DNA of 20,429 bases, taken from positions 1-20,429 of the IMG/VR virus record IMGVR_UViG_3300045999_002839; one strand, given 5' to 3'. Of this stretch, positions 1 to 7,564 are shown one piece after another; positions within the stretch are counted from its first letter, which is position 1; each line of letters starts with the position of its first letter. Made by a program: the position numbers and the translations under genes. The notes under the pieces are model-generated. The model did no database searches. It was given only the letters and a program-made list of their open reading frames with translations, and had not been told where the DNA came from. This DNA is from a virus.

Positions 1-1
1 G

Positions 2-60
2 AGAAATATTCAAAAAGCTGTACGAGTATCTGAAAAAATAGGAAGGGCAGCACAAGCGTA
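2..60 (+). CDS. C-terminal end of an upstream gene (partial)
   Basis: An open frame enters from the left edge and ends with TAA immediately before the ATG at 61. The visible tail reads as about 19 basic residues ending KIGRAAQA. Stop directly against start is the spacing used by most neighbours, which favours this frame. A competing frame (bases 3-41) ends EIFKKLYEYLKK and would leave an AGGAAGGG sequence ahead of the next gene. Too little is visible to assign a function; position suggests a virion protein. Confidence 0.35.
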
Positions 61-960
61 ATGGCAACACTAAACCAATTGGTAGAACAGACCATCGCCG
101 AAGTTGGCGCCTATGTAAAAAACCAAGAATCAGTTACAGTCATCACAAGTTCCATCGACGATAACGATGTAACTATCCCAGTAGATGATGCTTCCTCACT
201 TAGCAAAGGCATCGTTGAGATTAATGAAGAATTAATTTATGTAAAGAAGTCCGTTAAGGACAGCGGTACCATTCAGGTACTAGGTACTGGTGCAACCGTA
301 GCAGGACGTGGATGGCGTGGAACTACAGCAACTAGCCACGCCGTTGGCTCTATCGTACGTAACAATCCTTTGTTCCCACGTACACAAGTCAAGCGAGCCA
401 TCCTAGAAACAATCAAGGGAATGAACTTCCCTGTAATTGCAAATGAAACATTCCAGTTTAATGGTTCTGACTATTCATACATCATGCCAGATTCTCTAGA
501 AGATATCACTGGTATCTCATGGGATGTACCAGACTCAACTGGTGTATGGCAGATTATTAAGAACTGGCGTTTAGACACAAACTACTATGACCCATCTACT
601 GGAACAACTAAGCAAGCTTTGATTCTAAAAGAATCACCTATGCCTGGTCGCGATGTTCGAGTTCAATACACAAAGTTTCCAACAGTTATTACAGATAACC
701 AAGATTTAACCGTTAGCGGTCTTCCATCTTCTTGCGAAGATGTTGTTCGCCTTGGCGCCATGTACCGTTTACTATCAACAGTAGACGCAGGAAAGGTTAC
801 AGCAGTATCTGTATCTGCAGATGCTCTAGACCAACCAGTATCAGCTGGTGCTTCTACTACTGCTGCTAAGTATATTTTCCAACTTTACACTGTTCGTTTG
901 TCGGAGGAAATCGGCAAGCAACAGGCAAACTTCCTAAACACAATCCAGTATACGAGGTAA
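61..960 (+). CDS. Virion structural protein, possibly head-tail or tail-associated
   Basis: A 299-residue protein with no clear family recognised. Residues about 30-100 form a small beta-rich module ending in the signature RGWRGTTATSHAVGS; a related module (RGVDGSTAKAHGVG) occurs in the N-terminus of the next gene, the tail fibre. The rest is a mixed region with a DYSYIMP stretch (residues about 138-144) and an Ala/Ser/Thr-rich stretch near residues 240-270. It is followed after 3 bases by the tail-fibre gene, and the shared module suggests that the two proteins use the same attachment or folding unit in the virion. The assignment as a structural protein rests on position and the shared module, not on a recognised domain. 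Confidence 0.6.
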   Translation: MATLNQLVEQTIAEVGAYVKNQESVTVITSSIDDNDVTIPVDDASSLSKGIVEINEELIYVKKSVKDSGTIQVLGTGATVAGRGWRGTTATSHAVGSIVRNNPLFPRTQVKRAILETIKGMNFPVIANETFQFNGSDYSYIMPDSLEDITGISWDVPDSTGVWQIIKNWRLDTNYYDPSTGTTKQALILKESPMPGRDVRVQYTKFPTVITDNQDLTVSGLPSSCEDVVRLGAMYRLLSTVDAGKVTAVSVSADALDQPVSAGASTTAAKYIFQLYTVRLSEEIGKQQANFLNTIQYTR

Positions 961-963
961 CGA

Positions 964-2373
964 ATGCCATCACCATCACGTTATTACAGCTCTACAGCTG
1001 CAAAGACAACGCTCTCAAGCGCTGTCGATTCATCAAGTGCAAGCATTCAGCTTGCTGCTCCATCAGGTCTGCCTTCACAATATCCGTATACTCTTATTCT
1101 TGAGAAGGATACAGCTAACGAAGAAATCGTTCAGGTTAACTCGGTAACTGGTTCTTCCTACGGTGTAACTCGTGGTGTTGACGGAAGCACAGCAAAGGCA
1201 CACGGCGTTGGTGCAACCGTAGAACACGGTGTATCTGCTCGTGACTTTACCGACTCACGTGCTCACGAAATCCTAACATCTGCTCACGGTGTAACTGGAG
1301 ATGTTGTCGGTACTGGTGGTTCACAAACCCTTACTGGCAAGACTCTGACCACGGCAACTCTTGGTTCGGACTTGTCTGCTGGTGGATTTAAAATTACCAA
1401 TCTTGCTACACCAACATCATCTTCTGATGCAGTACGTAAAGACTTTGCTGATGCTCAAGTTGCAGCAGCAGCCACTTCAGCAGCGTCTGCTTCAACAAGT
1501 GCTACTGCAGCAGCAACCAGCGCAGCAAGTGCTTTAACATCACAGACTGCTGCTGCTACATCGGCAGCCTCAGCACTAGCATCTCAGACAGCAGCAGCAA
1601 CATCGGCTGCAAGCGCAGCAACCTCAGCATCTAGTGCAGCAACTAGTGCTAGCACAATGCTTGCATCAGTAACCGCAGCAGCGACTTCTGCAGCATCAGC
1701 GTTAGCATCACAAACTGCAGCAGCAACCTCAGCGACATCGGCTGCAACAAGTGCTACATCGGCAGCCAATAGTGCTACCGCTGCTGCTACTAGTGCAACT
1801 TCAGCAGCAGCCTCAGCTACCGCAGCAGCGACTTCTGCTGCTTCAGCATTGACCTCACAGACAGCAGCAGCGACTTCTGTAACATCCGCAGCAGCAAGTG
1901 CAACTGCTGCAGCAACAAGTGCAGCATCCGCTGCTACTTCGGCATCAAGTGCAGATGCATCTTTTGTTGCAGTAACTGGTCTTACTGGTTCTGGTCTTGT
2001 ACGAGATATGGGTGACATTACATCACCAGATACAACAACAACAACATATATAAACATTGCAACAGTTGCAGCTAATGCTGCTACTAGCGCGACAAGTGCT
2101 GCAACAAGTGCAACATCCGCAGGAACGTCGGCAACGTCAGCGTTGGCTTCTCAAACCGCTGCTGCGACCAGCGCAACTAGCGCTGCTACATCAGCCACTG
2201 CTGCAGCAACCTCTGCTGCATCAGCAGCAACATCAGCTTCCTCTGCAGCAGCATCTGCTGTAACAGCAGCAGGATATATACCAGCAATCTCGGCAGGGGT
2301 TAATGGTTACTTCTTAACAAATAACGGAACGGTTGCCTCCTGGGCTAACCTCTCAGATTGGGGAACACTCTAA
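964..2373 (+). CDS. Long tail fibre with Ala/Ser/Thr heptad repeats
   Basis: A 469-residue protein. The N-terminal 95 residues carry the beta module shared with the preceding gene (signature RGVDGSTAKAHGVG), probably the virion-attachment part. Residues about 105-165 include the motif TLTGKTLTTATLGSDLSAGGFKITNLATPTSS (cited here only as TLTGKTLT and GGFKITNL), common in phage fibre shafts. Two long blocks of 7-residue Ala/Ser/Thr repeats follow (residues about 167-331 and 370-435), separated by a non-repetitive insert around VTGLTGSGLVRDMGD. Lambda side-tail-fibre protein has similar Ala-Ser-Thr repeats. The family normally forms trimeric shafts on the virion surface. The stop overlaps the next start (TAATG). 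GAGG precedes the ATG. Fibre identity is strong; the receptor is unknown. Confidence 0.85.
   Translation: MPSPSRYYSSTAAKTTLSSAVDSSSASIQLAAPSGLPSQYPYTLILEKDTANEEIVQVNSVTGSSYGVTRGVDGSTAKAHGVGATVEHGVSARDFTDSRAHEILTSAHGVTGDVVGTGGSQTLTGKTLTTATLGSDLSAGGFKITNLATPTSSSDAVRKDFADAQVAAAATSAASASTSATAAATSAASALTSQTAAATSAASALASQTAAATSAASAATSASSAATSASTMLASVTAAATSAASALASQTAAATSATSAATSATSAANSATAAATSATSAAASATAAATSAASALTSQTAAATSVTSAAASATAAATSAASAATSASSADASFVAVTGLTGSGLVRDMGDITSPDTTTTTYINIATVAANAATSATSAATSATSAGTSATSALASQTAAATSATSAATSATAAATSAASAATSASSAAASAVTAAGYIPAISAGVNGYFLTNNGTVASWANLSDWGTL
1462..1956 (+). repeat. First block of 21-bp/7-residue coding repeats
   Basis: About 20-24 degenerate copies of a 21-base unit encode heptads such as AATSAAS, ALTSQTA, ALASQTA and AATSATS. 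The protein pattern is kept while codons vary freely (GCA/GCT/GCC, TCA/AGT/AGC), so selection acts on the heptad protein rather than on DNA identity. The reverse strand is open over much of this block because of the repeat composition. Confidence 0.85.
2071..2268 (+). repeat. Second block of 21-bp/7-residue coding repeats
   Basis: About 9-10 further heptads (AATSATS, AGTSATS, ALASQTA, AATSAAS, AATSASS) resume after a non-repetitive insert at 1957-2070. They are the same unit as the first block, implying expansion from one ancestral heptad and a fibre shaft made of two rods joined by an insert domain. Confidence 0.8.
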
Positions 2374-2831
2374 TGCCATTTGCATTTCAACGTCGTCGGG
2401 GAACAACAGCACAGCATGCATCGTTTACTGGATTGCTTGCAGAACTTACAGTAGATACCGATAAAGAAGTAGTCGTTGTACACGACGGTTCTACTGCTGG
2501 TGGATTCCCGCTATCAAAGCAGCGTAACTTTATTTCTGCTCAGACAGGCACAACATACACTCTTGCATTGACAGATGCGGACAATGTAGTTACAGCCAAC
2601 AACACTAGCGCAGTTACAATTACAATTCCTCCATCAGTGTTTGCTGCTGGAGATAGAATCACAGTCATCCAAAAGGGTGCTGGTCAAGTCACATTTGCAC
2701 AAGGTTCAGGAGTTACAATCAACTCTGTTGGTGCTACAGCAACTGCTCCAAAGTTGAGAGCACGTTACTCAGCAGCTACTGTTGTGGCTGAATCAGCCAC
2801 AGTATTTTACGTGGTTGGTGACATTGCCTAA
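2373..2831 (+). CDS. Small tail-fibre-associated protein with MTD-N-like repeat
   Basis: A 152-residue protein. The ATG at 2373 overlaps the fibre stop (TAATG) and is preferred to the TTG at 2358. Residues about 5-40 (RRGTTAQH, LLAELTVDTD, HDGSTAGGFPL) match the short phage repeat in which an RRGT element leads to an 'AEL..DT....V.DG' strand pair. This element is found at the N-terminus of the Bordetella phage tropism determinant Mtd and in many tail fibres. Residues 45-152 form a beta-rich module (TYTLALTDADNVVTANN; DRITVIQKGAGQVTFAQG) typical of carbohydrate-contacting fibre tips. It lies between the fibre and the adhesin genes and probably belongs to the same fibre complex. Confidence 0.7.
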   Translation: MPFAFQRRRGTTAQHASFTGLLAELTVDTDKEVVVVHDGSTAGGFPLSKQRNFISAQTGTTYTLALTDADNVVTANNTSAVTITIPPSVFAAGDRITVIQKGAGQVTFAQGSGVTINSVGATATAPKLRARYSAATVVAESATVFYVVGDIA

Positions 2832-3403
2832 TGTCCCCAATACTAACTGGAGTTATTGCCTCTGGTATTAGTGGCAACCTTACACCACCTTGGAGTCCAC
2901 AAGGTGGGTACGATGCATTAAATGCCGTGACATTGTCAACGTCTGCAGCATCAATTACTTTTTCTAACATTCCAGCTGATTATAAACATTTACAAATTCG
3001 TTGGATTGCAAGAAATACAGACGCATCACAAAATACTTTGTATGCACGGATGAATGATATTAGCTCATCTTATGCACACCATTTAATTTATGGCGGTGCT
3101 GCAGAAGGAATCGGGTCAGAAGTAGGATTTCCATCAGATTCATTTTTCTTAGGTTCTATATCAAATTCAAATAGAGCAGCAAATTGTTTTTCATCTGGAG
3201 TTGCAGATATATTAGATTATAGTTCAACTTCAAAACTAAAAGTTGTTCGGTCAATTTCGGGTCGCGACGATAACACAAATGGAATTTTCATAGTTTCAAG
3301 CTCTGGATATTTTGGTGGTACGCAAGCAATAGAATCGCTAACACTGACTTCAGCTGGCAACTTAACAGCAAATAGCCACTTCGCATTGTATGGGATAAGG
3401 TAA
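2831..3403 (+). CDS. Tail protein, paralog 1 (no glycine-rich domain)
   Basis: A 190-residue protein whose ATG overlaps the previous stop (TAATG). Residues about 35-190 form one predicted beta-sandwich domain opening with ASITFSNIPADYKHLQIRW and closing with SHFALYGIR at the C-terminus. The same opening and closing signatures occur in the next two genes (SVTFDSIPQNYTDL to FSLYGIRA, and SVVFDNIPTTGYTDL to FSLYGVAA), so the three are paralogs. This copy stops exactly at the end of the shared domain. It may be a stand-alone base or adaptor for the glycine-rich paralogs, or a truncated copy. Virion location is inferred from position and family. Confidence 0.7.
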   Translation: MSPILTGVIASGISGNLTPPWSPQGGYDALNAVTLSTSAASITFSNIPADYKHLQIRWIARNTDASQNTLYARMNDISSSYAHHLIYGGAAEGIGSEVGFPSDSFFLGSISNSNRAANCFSSGVADILDYSSTSKLKVVRSISGRDDNTNGIFIVSSSGYFGGTQAIESLTLTSAGNLTANSHFALYGIR

Positions 3404-3404
3404 C

Positions 3405-4697
3405 ATGTCAACTAATACTTATGATGAATTACAGGTTCAAATAGTTGGAACTAATACTCCAAGTGTTACGTTTGATTCAATTCCACAAAATTATACAGAT
3501 TTAATTTTGGTTTCTCATACTGGATATACAAACACTAATGTTGGTCAAGGACTTTCTTTAAGGTTTAACGGTGATGCTGGCAGTAACTATTCAGTTACTG
3601 TCGCAGAAAGCGATGGAAGTTCTGCAAGTGCTTATAGAGGCACAAGCCAAACTGGAGGTGGTTTTTGTGCTCCATCAAATGGAAATCAAAGTTTTCTAAC
3701 TCCAGTGACGACACATATATTTAATTATACAAATACAACTACATTCAAAAATTGGTTGTCTAGAAACTCTGGACCTACTTTTGTGAACGGATATGCTGGA
3801 GTATGGAGAGCAACACCAGCAGCTATTACTTCTATTTCAATTGTAGCAACTGGGTCTTCTGGAAATATCCGTGCTGGTTCTACTTTTTCTCTATACGGGA
3901 TTAGAGCATGGGCTCCAGAAGTGTCACCTAAAGCAAGCGGTGGATATGTTTCCCAAGATTCAACTTATTGGTATCACGCTTTTCCTTTCTCTGGGGCATT
4001 TGTTCCAAGCCAATCATTAACTGCTGACGTTCTTGTTATTGCAGGTGGTGGTGGCTCTGCACACGCAGGTGGTGGAGCAGGTGGACTTTGTTTCTATGCA
4101 TCACAATCTTTAACAACAACCAATTATGCAATAACAATTGGTGGTGGTGGAACAAGAGGTTCTAACCCAAATACTGGCGGAGGACAAGGGACTAACTCAC
4201 AGTTTGCTGCATTAACTGCAGCAGTAGGTGGTGGCGGTGGCGCTGCTTACGCAAGCACAGCAACCACAATCAACGGTGGTAACGGTGGTTCTGGCGGTGG
4301 TGGTTCTGCGCGAGATACCAACTCAACTGGTGCTGGTGGTTCACCAACATCTGGTCAAGGTTTTGCTGGCGGTTCAGCATCCTTTGCATTATCACCAGGA
4401 GCAGTAAGCGGTGGTGGTGGCGGAGGAGCAGGTGGTGCTGGAGGCGAAGCATCTAACGCAACAAGTACAAATGGTAACGGTGGTATTGGTTCATCTGCTT
4501 ATTCATCTTGGGGTGCTGCAACAAACTTTGGTGAAAATGTAGCTGGAACTTATTACTTTGCAGGCGGTGGTAGAGGTAATCGTAACTTCCTTTACGGAAC
4601 TCCTGGATTCGGTGCTGCTGGAATGAATCGTGGTGGTGGAGCAAATGCTGATTCAGCAGGTGGTTCAGGTATTGTCATTGTTAGATACGCAAAGTAA
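3405..4697 (+). CDS. Glycine-rich tail adhesin, paralog 2
   Basis: A 430-residue protein in three parts. Residues 1-168 are the shared beta domain ending FSLYGIRAW. Residues about 170-215 form a linker with YWYHAFPFSGAFVPSQSL and the strand VLVIAGGGG. Residues 215-430 are very glycine-rich with long GG/GGGG runs, closing with GGSGIVIVRYAK, the usual C-terminal signature of phage glycine-rich domains. Glycine-rich tips of T4-like adhesins (for example gp38 of phage S16) fold as packed polyglycine II helices and bind the receptor with their loops. By analogy this is a receptor-binding protein. The next gene is homologous along its full length. Confidence 0.75.
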   Translation: MSTNTYDELQVQIVGTNTPSVTFDSIPQNYTDLILVSHTGYTNTNVGQGLSLRFNGDAGSNYSVTVAESDGSSASAYRGTSQTGGGFCAPSNGNQSFLTPVTTHIFNYTNTTTFKNWLSRNSGPTFVNGYAGVWRATPAAITSISIVATGSSGNIRAGSTFSLYGIRAWAPEVSPKASGGYVSQDSTYWYHAFPFSGAFVPSQSLTADVLVIAGGGGSAHAGGGAGGLCFYASQSLTTTNYAITIGGGGTRGSNPNTGGGQGTNSQFAALTAAVGGGGGAAYASTATTINGGNGGSGGGGSARDTNSTGAGGSPTSGQGFAGGSASFALSPGAVSGGGGGGAGGAGGEASNATSTNGNGGIGSSAYSSWGAATNFGENVAGTYYFAGGGRGNRNFLYGTPGFGAAGMNRGGGANADSAGGSGIVIVRYAK

Positions 4698-4709
4698 GGG
4701 AGATAAATA

Positions 4710-6113
4710 ATGTCAAGCAATCATGTTCTATTAGAAACTATCCAACTTACACAAAACGCATCATCTGTTGTCTTTGATAATATTCCAACAACTGGTTATA
4801 CAGACTTAAAACTTGTTGCTTCCGCAAGAAGCACAAGAGCTATGCAAGAAGATGGATTTGGAATAAGACTTAATGCATCAACCAGTGGTTATACTTATAA
4901 AATTCTTGGTGGTAATGGTGCGTCATTATATAATCTAAATTCAACATACGAGCAAACATGGGTTTGCAATTTGCCAGCAGCAAGTTCTACATCAGGAATG
5001 TTTGGAAACGCAGAAGCATACATACCAAACTACAGAAGCGATGTTGCAAAAACTTATTCAGTTGATGGTAACTCAGAAAATAATGGAACAACTGCTTATT
5101 TAACTATAGGTTCAATTCAACAATCTTCAACCGCTGCCATTACATCCATTACTTGTTTTGCACAAAATGGAAACCTTCTTTCTGGTTCTACATTTAGTTT
5201 ATATGGCGTAGCAGCTCTTAACGCTACACCCACAGTTGCACCAAAAGCTACTGGTGGCAACCTTGTTGCCACAGATGGAACTTTCTGGTATCACGCATTT
5301 ACATCTTCTGGAAATTTCATTCCTCAAATTTCGTTAAATGCAAAAATTATGGTTGTCGGTGGTGGTGCTGGAGGTGGAGCTCATATTGCAGGTGGTGGTG
5401 GTGCGGGAGCAATTAATGATTTTACTAGTACATACGCACTAACTGGTAACACTTCTTATGTTTGCACAATCGGCGCAGGTGGTGGTGGAAATACTGGAAC
5501 AGCAAAAGGTTCCCCAGGAATCAGTTCTGTTTTTAGTGGACTTGATACAACTATAACTGCTAATGGTGGTGGTTACGGTGGAGGTAATGACGTATTTCCT
5601 GGAGGACCTGGTGGCTCAGGCGGTGGTGCTGCTGCATCAGGCGGTGGTGCTGCTGGCGGAACCGCTAGTGGTCCAAACACTTTTGCAGGTGGTTCTGGTT
5701 GGTATGGTCCTTACCCTACTTACTCAGCAGGTGGTGGTGGAGGAGCAACTGCAGCAGGAGGCAATGGTTCTACGTCTGCTTCTGTAGGTGGTAACGGTGG
5801 TCAAGGAATGCTGCTGTCATCAATAGATTCCAATTTAACAACAGTGCTCGCTGGTGCTCTTTCTGGTATGACGAGAGTTTCTTCTGGTGGTGGTGGTTGC
5901 GGTCAAAACCCAGCTGGTGGAGCGCAGACTGGTGGCACTGGTGGAACAGGTGGCGGTAATGGTGGCTTTGGTTCAACCAATGCAACCAATGCAACATCTT
6001 ATGGTTCTGGCGGTGGTGGCGGTAACTGGTCAGATGCAGGCGGTGGTGCAACAGGCGATGGCGGTAATGGCTATCAAGGAATAGTAATCATTAGATATCC
6101 AGTGGCTAGTTAA
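4710..6113 (+). CDS. Glycine-rich tail adhesin, paralog 3
   Basis: A 467-residue protein with the same three-part plan as the preceding gene. It has a beta domain (SVVFDNIPTTGYTDL to FSLYGVAA, residues 1-170), a linker with FWYHAFTSSGNFIPQISL and IMVVGGGAGGG (residues about 180-225), and a glycine-rich domain of about 240 residues ending GIVIIRYPVAS. The glycine-rich part is longer and its non-glycine loops differ from those of paralog 2, as expected for receptor contacts under diversifying selection. The ATG follows an AAGGGAG ribosome site. Two adhesins plus the short paralog suggest duplication within the host-range region. Confidence 0.75.
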   Translation: MSSNHVLLETIQLTQNASSVVFDNIPTTGYTDLKLVASARSTRAMQEDGFGIRLNASTSGYTYKILGGNGASLYNLNSTYEQTWVCNLPAASSTSGMFGNAEAYIPNYRSDVAKTYSVDGNSENNGTTAYLTIGSIQQSSTAAITSITCFAQNGNLLSGSTFSLYGVAALNATPTVAPKATGGNLVATDGTFWYHAFTSSGNFIPQISLNAKIMVVGGGAGGGAHIAGGGGAGAINDFTSTYALTGNTSYVCTIGAGGGGNTGTAKGSPGISSVFSGLDTTITANGGGYGGGNDVFPGGPGGSGGGAAASGGGAAGGTASGPNTFAGGSGWYGPYPTYSAGGGGGATAAGGNGSTSASVGGNGGQGMLLSSIDSNLTTVLAGALSGMTRVSSGGGGCGQNPAGGAQTGGTGGTGGGNGGFGSTNATNATSYGSGGGGGNWSDAGGGATGDGGNGYQGIVIIRYPVAS

Positions 6114-6124
6114 GGAGAATATAA

Positions 6125-6421
6125 ATGTCACATTGGGCAGAGATTGACGAGAACAACATTGTTCTCCGTGTACTCGTTGGCAACAACAGCGAGCCAGATG
6201 AAGGCGAAGCTTTCATGAATTCACTAGGTGGAACTTGGGTAAAGACTTCTTACAATGGAAACATCCGTAAGAACTTTGCTGGCATTGGTTTTACTTACGA
6301 CACAGAACGCGATGCGTTCATTGCACCTAAGCCAGAGTGTCATGACACAGTGGTATTTGACGAAGCAACTTGCACCTGGTCTTGTCCAGATGCTACTCAC
6401 GTAATCATCCAAGGAGAATAA
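6125..6421 (+). CDS. Small conserved phage tail-region protein
   Basis: A 98-residue protein beginning MSHWAEIDENNIVLRVLV, with a central LGGTWVKTSYNGNIRKNFAGIGFTYD region (quoted in part: GGTWVKTSYN, RKNFAGIGFTYD) and a C-terminal DEATCTWSCP. The order 'AEID.NNIV.RVLV', 'GG.W..TSYN', 'RKN.AGIG.TYD' is a recurring small protein encoded near tail-fibre genes in marine and freshwater phages. Its exact function is not established as far as I know; it is probably a virion accessory or baseplate-associated protein. AAGGAG precedes the ATG by 6 bases. Confidence 0.65.
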   Translation: MSHWAEIDENNIVLRVLVGNNSEPDEGEAFMNSLGGTWVKTSYNGNIRKNFAGIGFTYDTERDAFIAPKPECHDTVVFDEATCTWSCPDATHVIIQGE

Positions 6422-6423
6422 TA

Positions 6424-6651
6424 ATGTCAGATGTACCAAAGAAATTAGTAGTTGATTTAGCAACAGGAATGACTCAGTATATTGACTTGACTCCTGAAGA
6501 GATTCAACAGCGTGAGCTTGATGCTATTGCAGCAGCAACAGCACAGGCAGAACGTGAAGCAGAAGAAGCAGCTAAGGCTGCAGCTAAGGCAGCAGCAGAA
6601 GCAAAGCTTGCAGCACTAGGACTTACACCAGAAGAAATCGCAGCACTCTAA
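6424..6651 (+). CDS. Small Ala/Glu/Lys-rich helical protein
   Basis: A 75-residue protein from the ATG at 6424, which has AAGGAG just upstream and follows the previous stop by two bases. After a short head (KKLVVDLATGMTQYIDLT), residues 22-75 form a continuous charged helix rich in Ala, Glu and Lys. The same hexapeptide LTPEEI occurs at the start (residues 22-27) and end (69-74) of the helix. No family is recognised with certainty. Similar short helical proteins occur near tail and lysis genes, so a tail-accessory or assembly role is likely but unproven. Confidence 0.6.
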   Translation: MSDVPKKLVVDLATGMTQYIDLTPEEIQQRELDAIAAATAQAEREAEEAAKAAAKAAAEAKLAALGLTPEEIAAL

Positions 6652-6660
6652 GGAGATAAC

Positions 6661-6849
6661 ATGAACGCAAAGTTTCAATCAGCAGCACTATCTTGGTTCC
6701 GCGCAGCAGCAGCGTCTGCGATTGCGTTGTACCTTGCTGGTCAGACGGACCTTAAGGTCTTAGCAACAGCAGCATTGACAGGATTCCTCGGACCAGTTCT
6801 TAAGTGGCTCGACGGTTCCTCAACAGACTTCGGTCGCGGAGCAGAGTAA
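6661..6849 (+). CDS. Holin-like small membrane protein
   Basis: A 62-residue protein with an AAGGAG ribosome site. It has one or two hydrophobic segments (about residues 15-27 and 33-50) separated by a QTD turn, and a charged C-terminus (DGSSTDFGRGAE). Size, hydrophobicity and position three genes before the end of the lysis cassette and just ahead of the endolysin suggest a holin that permeabilises the cytoplasmic membrane. The stop overlaps the start of the next membrane protein (TAATG), so the two are probably made in a fixed ratio. Confidence 0.6.
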   Translation: MNAKFQSAALSWFRAAAASAIALYLAGQTDLKVLATAALTGFLGPVLKWLDGSSTDFGRGAE

Positions 6850-7052
6850 TGACTGCCAACGAATGGGCTGGTATCGCAATAGCGGTTACCACAATAGTCG
6901 CCAGCTTTGCTGGCTCAGTTCGTTGGTTAGTAAAGCACTACCTCACAGAATTGAAACCAAATTCAGGCAGCTCGATGCGTGACTCAATCGATAGGTTGGA
7001 ACGACGCGTCGACAGCCTGTATGAATTAGTAGCTGGAAAGAGCCATGAATGA
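6849..7052 (+). CDS. Second small membrane protein of the lysis cassette
   Basis: A 67-residue protein starting at the overlapping ATG at 6849. An N-terminal transmembrane helix (residues about 6-28, IAIAVTTIVASFAGSV) is followed by a charged, probably coiled-coil tail (SMRDSIDRLERRVDSLYELV). This single-helix plus coiled-coil plan is common for holin partners or antiholins beside phage endolysins. Its ATGA overlap with the endolysin gene supports joint translation. Which of the two membrane proteins forms the hole cannot be told from sequence. Confidence 0.6.
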   Translation: MTANEWAGIAIAVTTIVASFAGSVRWLVKHYLTELKPNSGSSMRDSIDRLERRVDSLYELVAGKSHE

Positions 7053-7555
7053 AACCTGTAGTCAAGAAAGCCACACCTGCTGCTCTTGCTGTTCTCCGTC
7101 AAGCGACGGCATTAAAGCCGAAGCGGAAGAAAGCAAGCGATGGTCTTCTGCCATCTGCAGCGCATGTAGCTCAGAGTCCGAATTCGGACCACAATACTGG
7201 GCTAGCAGCAGACCTTACTCATGACCCAGACAATGGTATTGATTGTGCAGAAATATTTGAAAAGCTTAAGGAAGACAAGCGTGTTTCGTATCTTATTTTC
7301 CAAGGAAAGATTTGGTCTAAAGAAAAATCCAAGCTGGGAAACAGACGGTACACTGGGAGTAATCCTCACAATAAGCATCTTCATATTTCTATTAACGCCT
7401 CTAGTGCTGCCGATACTTCTCCATGGTTTTGGTGGATGAATCAACCAAAGATTATTAATCAGGTCAAGGCAGCTATTGCTGCAGTACCAGTAAAGAAAGC
7501 ATACCCAGCAGAAGATACATCTAAATGCTGTCAGCACTGTCCATCTAAGAAGTAG
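7049..7555 (+). CDS. Endolysin, M15-type zinc peptidase
   Basis: A 168-residue protein. The motif SDHNTGLAADL (His48, Asp55) and HNKHLHIS (His110, His112) give the His-x6-Asp...His-x-His zinc-binding pattern of M15/LAS peptidases, which cut stem peptides of peptidoglycan. There is no signal peptide, consistent with release through the preceding holin-like proteins. The catalytic region covers residues about 25-135. The remaining tail is lysine-rich and ends with CCQHCPSKK, an unusual cysteine cluster (160, 161, 164). No cell-wall-binding domain is attached; a separate 72-residue protein at 9469 resembles one. Translation is coupled to the upstream gene by ATGA. Confidence 0.8.
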   Translation: MKPVVKKATPAALAVLRQATALKPKRKKASDGLLPSAAHVAQSPNSDHNTGLAADLTHDPDNGIDCAEIFEKLKEDKRVSYLIFQGKIWSKEKSKLGNRRYTGSNPHNKHLHISINASSAADTSPWFWWMNQPKIINQVKAAIAAVPVKKAYPAEDTSKCCQHCPSKK

Positions 7556-7564
7556 GGGTAAATC

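Noticed and set aside
1584-2057. A 157-residue open frame on the minus strand opposite the tail-fibre repeats.
   Set aside because: It is composed of Ala/Val/Glu runs produced by reading the heptad repeats backwards; the plus-strand fibre explains the sequence.
1462-2268. Short regular repeats that could suggest a CRISPR-like or satellite array.
   Set aside because: The 21-base periodicity is a coding heptad with variable codons and no spacers.
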